Part shown: positions 8,279 through 16,115 of the stretch, one piece after another
How the letters are laid out: the number at the start of each line of letters is the position of its first letter
Numbering within the stretch: the first letter of the stretch is position 1
Assembly (NCBI GenBank): GCA_964447925.1
Contig: CAYUUP010000002.1
Location: forward strand, 1-44,485
Source of the DNA: CAYUUP01 sp964447925
GTDB lineage: Bacteria > Bacillota > Clostridia > Oscillospirales > Oscillospiraceae
DNA length: 44,485 nt
Reading direction: 5' to 3'
Translations under genes and position numbers: made by a program
Notes under the pieces: model-generated
What the model was told of the DNA's origin: nothing
Databases searched by the model: none
Seen by the model: only the letters and a program-made list of their open reading frames with translations

Positions 8279-8416
8279 CGGAAAAATAGTGAAAAGTTCC
8301 AAGACGCCCCTCAAAAGCTGCACGAAATTTGCGTCTACATAATTTACGGGAAAGACATAGATACAGATATCTTCCCGAATTGGCAGGAATTTTTCGAGAA
8401 ACTCTCCAAAAAGCTC

Positions 8417-8445
8417 TGGTCAAATCGGGACAAATACTGTATAAT
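8417..8445 (+). promoter_or_regulatory. Probable promoter of the redox module, with structured leader
   Basis: A perfect TATAAT (8440-8445) has a weaker TGGTCA (8417-8422) 17 bp upstream. The roughly 95-nt leader that follows contains CCCGGGT twice and a later GCCCGG that can pair with either, plus GCCG/CGGC, so alternative folds are possible. I cannot match it to a known riboswitch. Confidence 0.5.
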
Positions 8446-8545
8446 GTTTGTATACACCCGGGTCGGATAAACCCGTCTGCCCGGGTACCGCAAAAGGCCG
8501 GACATCGGCTGAAGCCCGGCAAAGAGACTGTGAGGGATTAATCAA

Positions 8546-10684
8546 GTGGCAAGTATCAAACTTTGGATCGACAACCAGGAGATTCAGGCCCAGGCGGGGC
8601 AGAGCGTCTTAAACGCCGCTTTGGATGCGGGGATCTATATCCCCCACATCTGCTCCCACCCCGATCTGATACCCCAGGGAGGCTGCAAGCTCTGCGTGGT
8701 GGAGATTGAAGGGAGGGATACCCCTGTGACCTCCTGCACCACCGCTGCGGTGGCGGGTATGCGTGTCAAAACCAAGACGGAGAAGCTGGATCGTCTGCGC
8801 CGAGCCTCCATGAATTTCATGTTCGCAGGACATCCCGGTGACTGCGGCGGCTGCCGCAGTTTCGGGAACTGCGAGCTTCAGGCACTGTTCCAGTACCTGA
8901 ATGCCAGCGTCAACCCCAGCATGCGTCACGTCACCAAGAAAACCAGTAAAATCAACACGGTGAACCCCTTGATCGACCGGGAGATGGAGCGCTGCATCCA
9001 GTGCGGCCGCTGCGTCCGGGTCTGTCAAGAACTCCGGGGCGTCAAGGTGCTGGACTACCAGAAGAAGGACGGCGAAACCTACATCGGCACGGAGAACGAC
9101 CTGCCCCTGGACGCCTCCGGCTGCCGCTTCTGCGGAGCCTGCGTGGAGGTCTGCCCCACCGGCGCACTCCAGGATCGGGAGGGCATCTTCCGCAAGGACC
9201 TGGTAAAGGAGGAAGCCCTAGTTCCCTGCTCCGCCGAGTGTCCTGCCCACATCAACATCCCCCAGTATATCCGCATGATCGCCGTTGGTGACTATGACGC
9301 TGCTGTGGCCACCATCCGGGAAAAGGTTCCCTTCCCCATGTCCTTGGGCTATGTCTGCGTCAGCACCTGCCAGCAGCAGTGCAAGCGCCGAGGCCTCAAC
9401 GGGGCTTTGGATATCAAGGGGTTGAAACTCTTCGCCTCTGAGCATGACAAGACCCAGTCCTGGAAGGAGCAGTACATCAAAACCGCTCCCCCCACCGGCA
9501 AAAGGGTCGCTGTGGTGGGCGGCGGCCCCTGCGGGCTGACTGCCGCCTATTATCTGGCCAAAAAGGGCCACGATGTCACCCTCTATGAGCGCTATCCCAC
9601 CTGCGGCGGTATGCTGGCCTACGGCATCCCCTCCTATCGGATGCCCCGGGATGAGGTGCAGAAGGAGGTCGATATCATCCGGGAGACCGGCGTGAAGATT
9701 GTCACAAGCCACACCGTCACCGATATCAAGTCACTAAAGGCGGATTTTGACGCCGTGTTGGTGACTGTGGGCGCTTCCGATGGCAAAATCATCCCTGTGG
9801 AAAACAACAACCCCGCCCAGGAAACCACTGCCATCGACATCCTGCGGGATCTCTCACTGGGCCGGGAGACTACTCCCAAAATCGGCCCCGGCACCAAGGT
9901 GCTGGTCTATGGCGGCGGCAACGTAGCCTATGATGCTGCCCGCAGCTCCGCCCGTCTGGGTGCGGATGTCTCTGTGGTCTGCCTGGAAAGCCGGGCAAAG
10001 GGTCAGATGACCGCCGATGACGAGGAGATCGACCAGGCTGCAGAGGAGGGGGTTAAGCTCTATTCTGGTTACTCCAACACTGGCTTCACCAAGGACGAGA
10101 ACGGCAACGTCACTGGCTTGAACTGCTTCGCCATCTCCGGCTTCAAATTTGGCCCCAAGGGGTTGGAGGTGGATCGCATCCCCGACACTGAGATCTTTGT
10201 CCCCTGTGATGTGGTGATCTACGCCTCTGGCCAAAAGACCAACCTTACCCCCGAATTTGGCCTGGAGATCAATCATCCCGGTTATCCCGTGGATCCCGCC
10301 ACCGGCAAGTCCGGCTTCAACACCAGCGTGGAGGGTGTGTATGCTGCCGGAGATGTGATCACTGGCACCAAAAGCGTCATCGCTGCCATTGCCGAGGGCC
10401 GCAGAGCCGCCTCCGAGCTGGACACTATTCTGGGTGGCAACGGAAATATTGAAGAAAAGCTGGCGGACGTACCCCCGGAAAAGCCCTATATCGGTCGCAT
10501 CGAAAACTTTTCCGATCTGCCCCGCCAATGTGCCAGCATCACCCCCTGTGATGAGCGGAAGTCCTCCTTTGTCCGCGTGGACAACAACTTCACCGAGGAG
10601 CAGGCCAAGGCCGAGGCCGCCCGTTGCCTGAAATGTCCCCTGCGGCTTCAGCTGCACCGCAACAAGCTCTGGACGGAATATTGA
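8546..10684 (+). CDS. NuoG-like/GltD-like iron-sulfur NAD(P)H oxidoreductase, 712 aa
   Basis: Domains in order: a [2Fe-2S] ferredoxin (C36, C47, C50, C64); the His-Cys cluster of NuoG and Fe-hydrogenases (H96, C100, C103, C109); two [4Fe-4S] motifs (C150-C160 and C193-C203); the GltD-type iron-sulfur domain (C228, C232, then a C-x3-C-x3-C set near 271); an FAD motif VAVVGGGPCGLTAA at about 317; an NAD(P) motif VLVYGGGNVAYDAA at about 452; and YAAGD near the end. It probably takes hydride from NAD(P)H and passes single electrons through the clusters to a partner, most likely the product of the next gene 15 nt downstream. GTG at 8546 is preceded by GAGGG. It is soluble, with no signal peptide. 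The physiological substrate is not known. Confidence 0.85.
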   Translation: MASIKLWIDNQEIQAQAGQSVLNAALDAGIYIPHICSHPDLIPQGGCKLCVVEIEGRDTPVTSCTTAAVAGMRVKTKTEKLDRLRRASMNFMFAGHPGDCGGCRSFGNCELQALFQYLNASVNPSMRHVTKKTSKINTVNPLIDREMERCIQCGRCVRVCQELRGVKVLDYQKKDGETYIGTENDLPLDASGCRFCGACVEVCPTGALQDREGIFRKDLVKEEALVPCSAECPAHINIPQYIRMIAVGDYDAAVATIREKVPFPMSLGYVCVSTCQQQCKRRGLNGALDIKGLKLFASEHDKTQSWKEQYIKTAPPTGKRVAVVGGGPCGLTAAYYLAKKGHDVTLYERYPTCGGMLAYGIPSYRMPRDEVQKEVDIIRETGVKIVTSHTVTDIKSLKADFDAVLVTVGASDGKIIPVENNNPAQETTAIDILRDLSLGRETTPKIGPGTKVLVYGGGNVAYDAARSSARLGADVSVVCLESRAKGQMTADDEEIDQAAEEGVKLYSGYSNTGFTKDENGNVTGLNCFAISGFKFGPKGLEVDRIPDTEIFVPCDVVIYASGQKTNLTPEFGLEINHPGYPVDPATGKSGFNTSVEGVYAAGDVITGTKSVIAAIAEGRRAASELDTILGGNGNIEEKLADVPPEKPYIGRIENFSDLPRQCASITPCDERKSSFVRVDNNFTEEQAKAEAARCLKCPLRLQLHRNKLWTEY

Positions 10685-10699
10685 GAGGGGTAGCGCATC

Positions 10700-13150
10700 A
10701 TGAACAACATTTGTATGACCACTGCGGCGGGTCTGCCCACCGTAGAGGAAATCATCCAGAACCCCAGTGGCGGCTGCCCTGTCTGCCAGTGCGCCCGCAT
10801 TGCCCGCAAAGCCCACGCTGCCACCTGCGGCCGCGGCACATATTGTCGGGACGGCCTGTATCAGCTCTATCTGATCCCCGAGGATATCTCCAATGGCCGG
10901 GGTACTGTAGAAGATCTGGATTTGCTGAAGGACATTTGTGATTTAATCATCACTGGTAATGAGTGTGAAATGTCCGTCCGCGCCGCCCAGCTAGTGCAGG
11001 CCTCGCTGGAGAGCCACTATGACGATTGGTATGACCATCTGACCCGCAAGCGCTGCAAAGCCATGGAGTGTCCCGCCTGCTTCACCCTGTACATCGACCC
11101 CACCGTCTGTAATGGCTGCGGTAAATGCGTGGCAGCGGCTCCTGAACACGCAGTGGCCGGGGGCAGCGGTATGATCCATGTTATCAAAAAGGATTTGCTG
11201 GAGCTGAAAACCGGGGAGTTTGAATCTGTCTGCCCGGAGGGTGCCATCAAGCGGGCCGGCCTGGTAAAACCCCCAGTGCCTGCTGATCCGGTTCCCGTGG
11301 GTTCCTTTGGCGCTGCTGCCGGTGGAAGGAAGCGGCGGAGGAGTGCCAGTGTCAGATCAGTTGCCAGCTCTCCCGCAAAGCCAGTGGATGTCAAGGCGGA
11401 GCCGGACAGACCTGCAGAGGTCAAGACGGAACCGGGCAGACCTGCAGAGACCAAAGCCCCGGCAAGCACGCCTACCACACCGGCGGCCAAGCCGGTCACA
11501 CCGGAAAAGAAATTCACCAAACCCACCGCCACAGTCCGGCGGCACCGGTCAAATAATATTGGAGGTAATGAGAATATGATTCAGATGGAAGCAGATGTCG
11601 TTGTTATCGCCTGCGGTATGTCCGGCTTGGCGGCTGCTACTCAGGCCCAGGAATCCCTAAACGCCACCGGTGGCGGCAAGGTAATCGCCTTTGAGAAGAG
11701 CGGTACCACCGGCGGTGCCGCCAATATGGGTATGGCTTTTCTGGCTTTTGAGTCTCAGCTTCAGAAGGAAACCATGACCAACGACTTCACCAAAGATGAG
11801 GCCTTCAACTTTTTCATGGATTACACCCATTGGCGTTCTGACGCCAAACTGGTGCGGCGCTGGTTCAATATGTCCTCCGACACCTATGAGTGGGTCAAGA
11901 AAATGGGCGTGGAGTTCCTGGGCGTTTACAAGTACTTCAAAAACTCCCATGCCACCCAGCATATGATTAAGGTACCCGGCACCAACAAGCCCACCGAACG
12001 GGGCGCTTCCGTCATGATCAAGAAGATGACTGAGTACGCCAACGAAATCGGTATGGAGGTGGTGTTCAACACCGCAGTCAGGCGGATCCTCACTGGCTCC
12101 CAAGGCCAGGTGAGGGGCGTCATCGCTGTCAACGATGCAGGCGAGGAAATCGAGTGCTTGTGCAATTCTGTCATCATTGCCACTGGCGGCATCGGCAATA
12201 ATGTCAAGATGATTGAGGATTACATGGGCTGGAAGTGGGGTGAGGATATGTTTACCTTCCGCATCCCCGGCATCGACGGTGATGGCCTGAACATGGCCTG
12301 GGACATCGGCGCCAAAAAGAATGACGTCTTCATGGAGGTCACTTATAATACCCCCGGCACCACCGATGTCTTCAAGACCCTCTCTGAGGTCATGCGCCAG
12401 CCCAACCTGCTGGTGAACCTGGACGGCAAACGCTTTTTCAATGAAGAGTTCATGGATAACACCACCTACACCGGCAATTCCCTGCTCCAGCAGAAGAAGC
12501 ACATGGGCATCTCCATCATTGATTCCAAGATTGTGGACTACTATAAGGAGCATGGTTTGGACTACATTACCTATCACCATGCCATCACCAATATGGACAA
12601 GTGGGAGCATGAGAAGGAGCTGTACTTCTCCGGCGTCAAGTCTGCCGCCGAGAACTCCGTCTTTGCCGGCGATGACAAGGAAGTCTCTTATGGTGACATT
12701 GAGGAGCGCAACTTCTTTGAGTTCCAGTCCATTGAAGAGATGGCTGAAACCCTGGGCATCAACCTGGAGAACCTAAAGCATACCATTGAAGAGTATAACG
12801 CCATGTGCAACGGCTGGGGCAACGGCTATGACTGGCAGTTCACCAAGGATCACCGTTTCCTGAAGCCCATCACCACCGCTCCCTTCTATGCTGCCCGGCA
12901 CTTCCCCTCCGGTTATGGCTCTCTGGGCGGACTGCACGTCAACGAAAATATGCAGGTGCTGAACAACGCCTTGGATCCCATCCCCGGACTGTATGCCTGC
13001 GGCAACGACACCGCTAACGTCTTCGCCGGCAACTACTGCTTCTTTAATCCCGGCTCCACTATGTCCTATGCGCTGAACTCCGGTCGTATTGCCGGGATGG
13101 AGTCCGTTAAATACATGGATTCTGACGAGTTTATCGACCCGGAGGAGTAA
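10700..13150 (+). CDS. NuoF/ferredoxin-like head fused to FAD_binding_2 reductase, 816 aa
   Basis: Residues about 25-120 resemble the C-terminal cluster region of NuoF (TCGRGTYCRDG, later GNEC). Residues about 128-184 are a ferredoxin with one cluster set left. Residues about 190-292 form a basic, Pro/Glu/Lys-rich linker. From about 293 a complete flavoprotein follows: ADVVVIACGMSGLAAA binds FAD, GKRFFNEE is the fumarate-reductase-like signature, and PGLYACGNDTANVFAG closes the FAD site. The fumarate-reductase HHTMGG His and the C-terminal catalytic Arg are absent; the end looks more like the 3-ketosteroid-dehydrogenase branch, so the acceptor is unknown. Electrons probably come from the 712-aa partner. 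A strong internal ribosome site at the domain boundary may yield a separate 524-aa flavoprotein. Confidence 0.82.
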   Translation: MNNICMTTAAGLPTVEEIIQNPSGGCPVCQCARIARKAHAATCGRGTYCRDGLYQLYLIPEDISNGRGTVEDLDLLKDICDLIITGNECEMSVRAAQLVQASLESHYDDWYDHLTRKRCKAMECPACFTLYIDPTVCNGCGKCVAAAPEHAVAGGSGMIHVIKKDLLELKTGEFESVCPEGAIKRAGLVKPPVPADPVPVGSFGAAAGGRKRRRSASVRSVASSPAKPVDVKAEPDRPAEVKTEPGRPAETKAPASTPTTPAAKPVTPEKKFTKPTATVRRHRSNNIGGNENMIQMEADVVVIACGMSGLAAATQAQESLNATGGGKVIAFEKSGTTGGAANMGMAFLAFESQLQKETMTNDFTKDEAFNFFMDYTHWRSDAKLVRRWFNMSSDTYEWVKKMGVEFLGVYKYFKNSHATQHMIKVPGTNKPTERGASVMIKKMTEYANEIGMEVVFNTAVRRILTGSQGQVRGVIAVNDAGEEIECLCNSVIIATGGIGNNVKMIEDYMGWKWGEDMFTFRIPGIDGDGLNMAWDIGAKKNDVFMEVTYNTPGTTDVFKTLSEVMRQPNLLVNLDGKRFFNEEFMDNTTYTGNSLLQQKKHMGISIIDSKIVDYYKEHGLDYITYHHAITNMDKWEHEKELYFSGVKSAAENSVFAGDDKEVSYGDIEERNFFEFQSIEEMAETLGINLENLKHTIEEYNAMCNGWGNGYDWQFTKDHRFLKPITTAPFYAARHFPSGYGSLGGLHVNENMQVLNNALDPIPGLYACGNDTANVFAGNYCFFNPGSTMSYALNSGRIAGMESVKYMDSDEFIDPEE
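11390..11449 (+). repeat. Tandem 30-bp repeat in the inter-domain linker
   Basis: Two adjacent 30-bp units (11390-11419 and 11420-11449) differ at only three positions and encode two copies of VK(A/T)EP(D/G)RPAE. A third, degenerate unit (ETKAPAS) follows. The repeat lengthens the disordered linker of the fusion. Confidence 0.8.
11561..11578 (+). promoter_or_regulatory. Internal Shine-Dalgarno site and in-frame ATG at the domain boundary
   Basis: GGAGG (11561-11565) stands 10 nt before ATG (11576-11578). This ATG is codon 293 of the 816-aa frame and begins MIQMEADVVVIACG, the natural N-terminus of a flavoprotein. Initiation here would make a free 524-aa subunit in addition to the fusion. Confidence 0.6.
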
Positions 13151-13195
13151 TTGCTCCTCGTCTGTAATATCATCATAAAACGGTCTGTTACTTCC

Positions 13196-13235
13196 ATTGC
13201 CGCAAGCGTCATATCGCTTGCGGCAATCTTGTTCT
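13196..13235 (+). terminator. Terminator of the redox module
   Basis: ATTGCCGCAAGCG (13196-13208) and CGCTTGCGGCAAT (13215-13227) make a perfect 13-bp stem with a 6-nt loop, followed by CTTGTTCT. A smaller GAGGAG/CTCCTC hairpin (13142-13159) spans the stop codon just before it. Confidence 0.75.
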
Positions 13236-13312
13236 GCAAAGCCTCCAGTCTCGGCAGACGCTCCCGCAGGTCATGCCTTTCGTTACAAGCCCTTCCCTTT
13301 CCCAAATTATCC

Positions 13313-13341
13313 TTGACTTCCCTATGCCTGAGATGTATAAT
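13313..13341 (+). promoter_or_regulatory. Consensus promoter about 330 nt upstream of the glycosyltransferase
   Basis: TTGACT (13313-13318), a 17-bp spacer and TATAAT (13336-13341) form a near-perfect promoter. The predicted start point falls on an ATG (13348) that opens a 17-codon frame ending in TGA near 13401, without a ribosome site. The rest of 13342-13671 holds repeats but no convincing gene. Confidence 0.65.
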
Positions 13342-13458
13342 CAGACCATGTTCAGCTATTTTGAAAATTATTGCAAACCTCTTGTGACATTCCGGCCGTG
13401 AAAATCGTCTATATAAATAGAGAGCAGCGGAAACAACCCCGCGACTCGCTTACAAAAG

Positions 13459-13489
13459 TGTCACCCCTCGTCCCGGAACTGTCACCCCT
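13459..13489. repeat. Direct repeats with 21-bp period (first pair)
   Basis: TGTCACCCCT occurs at 13459-13468 and 13480-13489, exactly 21 bp apart, and a TATACT hexamer (13519-13524) lies 30 bp downstream. Same-face direct repeats before a -10 without a good -35 are typical of activator sites. Confidence 0.5.
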
Positions 13490-13556
13490 TTCGATGGCCG
13501 GCCGATGGCGGCAAGCGGTATACTGAAAGCAACCGGGAGAGGACGGGCTTTCATGT

Positions 13557-13586
13557 TTTCTTCATAAATTTCTCAGCTTTCTTCAT
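13557..13586. repeat. Direct repeats with 21-bp period (second pair)
   Basis: TTTCTTCAT occurs at 13557-13565 and 13578-13586, again exactly 21 bp apart, with a GATAAT hexamer at 13622-13627 and no clear -35. The arrangement suggests a second activator-dependent promoter for the glycosyltransferase. Confidence 0.5.
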
Positions 13587-13671
13587 CAAAGCCCAAAGAC
13601 AGCTTAAACCCGCTGTGGTACGATAATGAGGCTTAAGGACAAGGCAGCTGCATACGGTGGGAGGAATTGCT

Positions 13672-14946
13672 ATGATTCTGATCCTAAAAGTTATCAATCT
13701 GACCCTGGGGGTCTTGTTTTCCATCTGCTTCTGCTATCAGGCAGTGTTCCAGGTATTGGGCGTGTTCCGTCGCCCCAAGCGACCGCCGGAAGGCTTGGAA
13801 AAGCGCTATGCCTTCCTGATCTCCGCCCGGAACGAGGAGGATGTCATCGGCCGTCTCATCGACAGTATCCTTGCCCAAGATTACCCCAAAGAGAAAATTG
13901 CTGTCTTTGTCATCGCAGATAATTGCACAGACAGCACCGCCGAGGTCGCAGAGCGTCATGGCGCAACGGTCTACCATCGGTTCAGCCGGGTACAGGTGGG
14001 CAAGGGTTATGCCTTGGACTATGTCTTAAAGGAAATCGACCGGGACTATGGTCTGGAATGGTGGGATGCCTTTCTTGTCTTTGACGCCGACAATACTCTG
14101 GAGCCGGACTATCTCCGGGAGATGGACAAAACCTATTCCACCGGGGAATACCGGGTCATCACCAGCTATCGCAACTCCTCCAACTACGACGCAAACTGGA
14201 TCTCCGCCGGATACGGCCTGTGGTTCATCCGGGAGGCCCGTATGCTGAATGGCTCCCGGAACCTCTGCCACTCCAGCGCCACCATCTCTGGCACCGGTTT
14301 TCTCATTTCCGTCTCCGCCATCCGGGAACTGGGGGGCTGGCCCTTTCATCTGCTCACCGAAGATCTGGAGTTGTCCGCCCGGCTGATCCTGGAGGGGGAG
14401 AAAATTGGCTACTGCCACGATGCCGTCTTCTATGATGAGCAGCCGGAGGATATTGTCACCTCCTGGAACCAGCGGCTGCGGTGGATCAAGGGTTCCTACC
14501 AGGTGCTGGGATGTTACGGCGGCAGGTTGGTCAAAGCCTGCTTTCTCCGGCGCTGGCGCTTCCAGTGCTTTGATATGCTGGTCACGCTGGGTGTCGGCGG
14601 GATGATGGTGGTACTCTCACTGCTCATTAACGTGATTGCCGGTCTGCTCTGTCTGCTGGCACAGGACGGCGGCACAGCCTCCTGGGCCTGGTGGCAGGTC
14701 ATCTCCGCCATCGGCAACTACTATCTTCCCCTGGTACTGTTGGGTGGGCTGCCCCTGGTCTGCGAGTGGCAGCGGATCCGTTGCTCCGCTCCCCGGAAAA
14801 TTTTCTATCTGTTACTGTTCCCCGTGTACATCTTTACCAACATTCCCATCTCCATCGCCGCTCTGTTCTGCAAGGTAACCTGGAAGCCAATCCCCCACGG
14901 TCAGGCAGCTAAGGCACGGAAGCGGAGTGTGCGAGTGTTGCCATAG
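13672..14946 (+). CDS. Membrane glycosyltransferase family 2 (processive type), 424 aa
   Basis: An N-terminal membrane helix (about residues 1-25) precedes a GT-A catalytic domain: YAFLISARNEEDVI opens it, FDADN supplies the metal-binding DxD-type motif (about 138), TEDLE the base region (about 228), and QRLRW (about 268) is the QxxRW signature of processive synthases such as cellulose and hyaluronan synthases. Two or three C-terminal membrane helices follow (about 305-400). It is likely to polymerise or flip a surface sugar, but the donor is not evident. ATG at 13672 has GGGAGG about 7 nt upstream. It is monocistronic between the repeat-rich promoter region and a terminator. Confidence 0.85.
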   Translation: MILILKVINLTLGVLFSICFCYQAVFQVLGVFRRPKRPPEGLEKRYAFLISARNEEDVIGRLIDSILAQDYPKEKIAVFVIADNCTDSTAEVAERHGATVYHRFSRVQVGKGYALDYVLKEIDRDYGLEWWDAFLVFDADNTLEPDYLREMDKTYSTGEYRVITSYRNSSNYDANWISAGYGLWFIREARMLNGSRNLCHSSATISGTGFLISVSAIRELGGWPFHLLTEDLELSARLILEGEKIGYCHDAVFYDEQPEDIVTSWNQRLRWIKGSYQVLGCYGGRLVKACFLRRWRFQCFDMLVTLGVGGMMVVLSLLINVIAGLLCLLAQDGGTASWAWWQVISAIGNYYLPLVLLGGLPLVCEWQRIRCSAPRKIFYLLLFPVYIFTNIPISIAALFCKVTWKPIPHGQAAKARKRSVRVLP

Positions 14947-14978
14947 GGTGATGGCGCGGTACAGTATTGCAGCATAGT

Positions 14979-15020
14979 AAGGGGGCTACGGCTATTATGC
15001 CGCAGCCCTCCTTATTTTTC
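14979..15020 (+). terminator. Terminator of the glycosyltransferase gene
   Basis: GGGCT-A-CGGC and GCCG-C-AGCCC pair around TATTAT with one mismatch, extended by AAGG/CCTT across a bulge, and ATTTTTC follows. It lies about 40 nt before the ligase start, so the next operon may start by read-through or from an undetected promoter. Confidence 0.7.
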
Positions 15021-15059
15021 TCACAACAGACAAAAAAGCAAAGGACAGGTAAGGGCAAA

Positions 15060-16115
15060 ATGGAGAAAATTTTGAATGTGGCCGTCCTATTTGGCGGCTG
15101 TTCCTCGGAATACAGCGTGTCGCTGGAATCGGCTCACGCTGTCATCACCCACATGGACAGGAGCAGATATACCCCCGTCCCGGTGGGCATCACCACTGCT
15201 GGCGAGTGGTTCCACTATACAGGCCCCGCCAACAAAATCGCATCAGACACCTGGCACACCCCGGAAAACTGTATGTCCGCAGTGGTGTCTCCCAATAGAA
15301 GCGCCCATGATCTGCTGGTTTTGGGGGCGGGCGGCACAACAAGGAAGATACATCTGGACGCCGCCTTCCCTGTCCTCCACGGAAAAAACGGCGAGGACGG
15401 GACGGTGCAGGGCATTTTTCAGTTGGCAGGGATTCCGCTGGTGGGCTGTGGCGTTCTGGCGTCCGCCCTGTGCATGGACAAGGACATAGCTCATCGGTTG
15501 GCCCGTGCCGCCGGCGTTGCCGTTCCCTCCTCCCTTGTGCTGACTCGGAGCATGGATGTGGACGAGGGGCTGGCCCAGGCAGAGGCGCTGGGCTATCCCC
15601 TGTTTGTCAAGCCTGTGAAAGCCGGCTCCTCCTATGGCATCACAAGGGTTACTGCGGGCAGCCAGCTCCCCGCAGCCTTCCAGCTGGCCTTTGAATACGA
15701 TGATGAGATCATTGTGGAGGAGGGCATCTCCGGCTTTGAGGTGGGCTGCGCCGTTCTGGGAAATGAAGATCTGACTGTGGGCGAAGTGGATGAAATCGAA
15801 CTCTCCGCTGGGTTTTTTGACTTCACGGAAAAATATACCCTGAAAACCTCTTCCATTCACGTCCCCGCCCGTATTTCCCCAGAGAATGCGGCGAGGGTGA
15901 AGGAGACGGCAAAGCGTATTTACCGGGCGCTGGGCTGTCAGGGCTTTGCCCGTGTGGATATGTTTCTGGAGCCTGAGGGGAGGCTGGTCTTTAACGAGGT
16001 GAACACAATCCCCGGCTTCACGGCCCACAGCCGCTATCCCAGCATGATGCGGGCGGCGGGGATTCCCTTTGAGCAGGTCATTTCCAGAGCAATCGAATTG
16101 GCGGTGAACCAATGA
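15060..16115 (+). CDS. vanG: VanG-type D-alanine--D-serine ligase, 351 aa
   Basis: This is an ATP-grasp D-Ala-D-X ligase: VLFGGCSSEYSVSLES at the N-terminus, HGKNGEDGTVQGIF at about 105, FVKPVKAGSSYGIT at about 182 and FNEVNTIPGFT near the end. Subgroup marks point to the D-Ala-D-Ser (VanG/C/E) branch rather than housekeeping Ddl: CMDKD after the substrate loop, and the segment FFDFTEKYTLKTSSIHVPAR (about 250-269), which closely follows VanG as I remember it. The product would end peptidoglycan stems in D-Ser, lowering glycopeptide affinity. ATG at 15060 has AAGGG close upstream. The gene overlaps the next by 4 nt, and a VanT-like racemase lies two genes down. No vanXY, vanY or vanRS is in view. 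Confidence 0.85.
   Translation: MEKILNVAVLFGGCSSEYSVSLESAHAVITHMDRSRYTPVPVGITTAGEWFHYTGPANKIASDTWHTPENCMSAVVSPNRSAHDLLVLGAGGTTRKIHLDAAFPVLHGKNGEDGTVQGIFQLAGIPLVGCGVLASALCMDKDIAHRLARAAGVAVPSSLVLTRSMDVDEGLAQAEALGYPLFVKPVKAGSSYGITRVTAGSQLPAAFQLAFEYDDEIIVEEGISGFEVGCAVLGNEDLTVGEVDEIELSAGFFDFTEKYTLKTSSIHVPARISPENAARVKETAKRIYRALGCQGFARVDMFLEPEGRLVFNEVNTIPGFTAHSRYPSMMRAAGIPFEQVISRAIELAVNQ

Noticed and set aside
8452..8545. A molybdenum-cofactor, fluoride or tetrahydrofolate riboswitch before the redox module
   Set aside because: None of the invariant sequence blocks of these aptamers could be found in the leader.
9854..12610. Long minus-strand frames opposite the redox module (about 320 codons each)
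   Set aside because: They mirror the coding strand of two well-recognised iron-sulfur flavoproteins and lack ribosome sites.
11576..13150. Naming the flavoprotein a fumarate reductase
   Set aside because: The His of HHTMGG and the C-terminal catalytic Arg are absent, so only the FAD_binding_2 superfamily can be supported.
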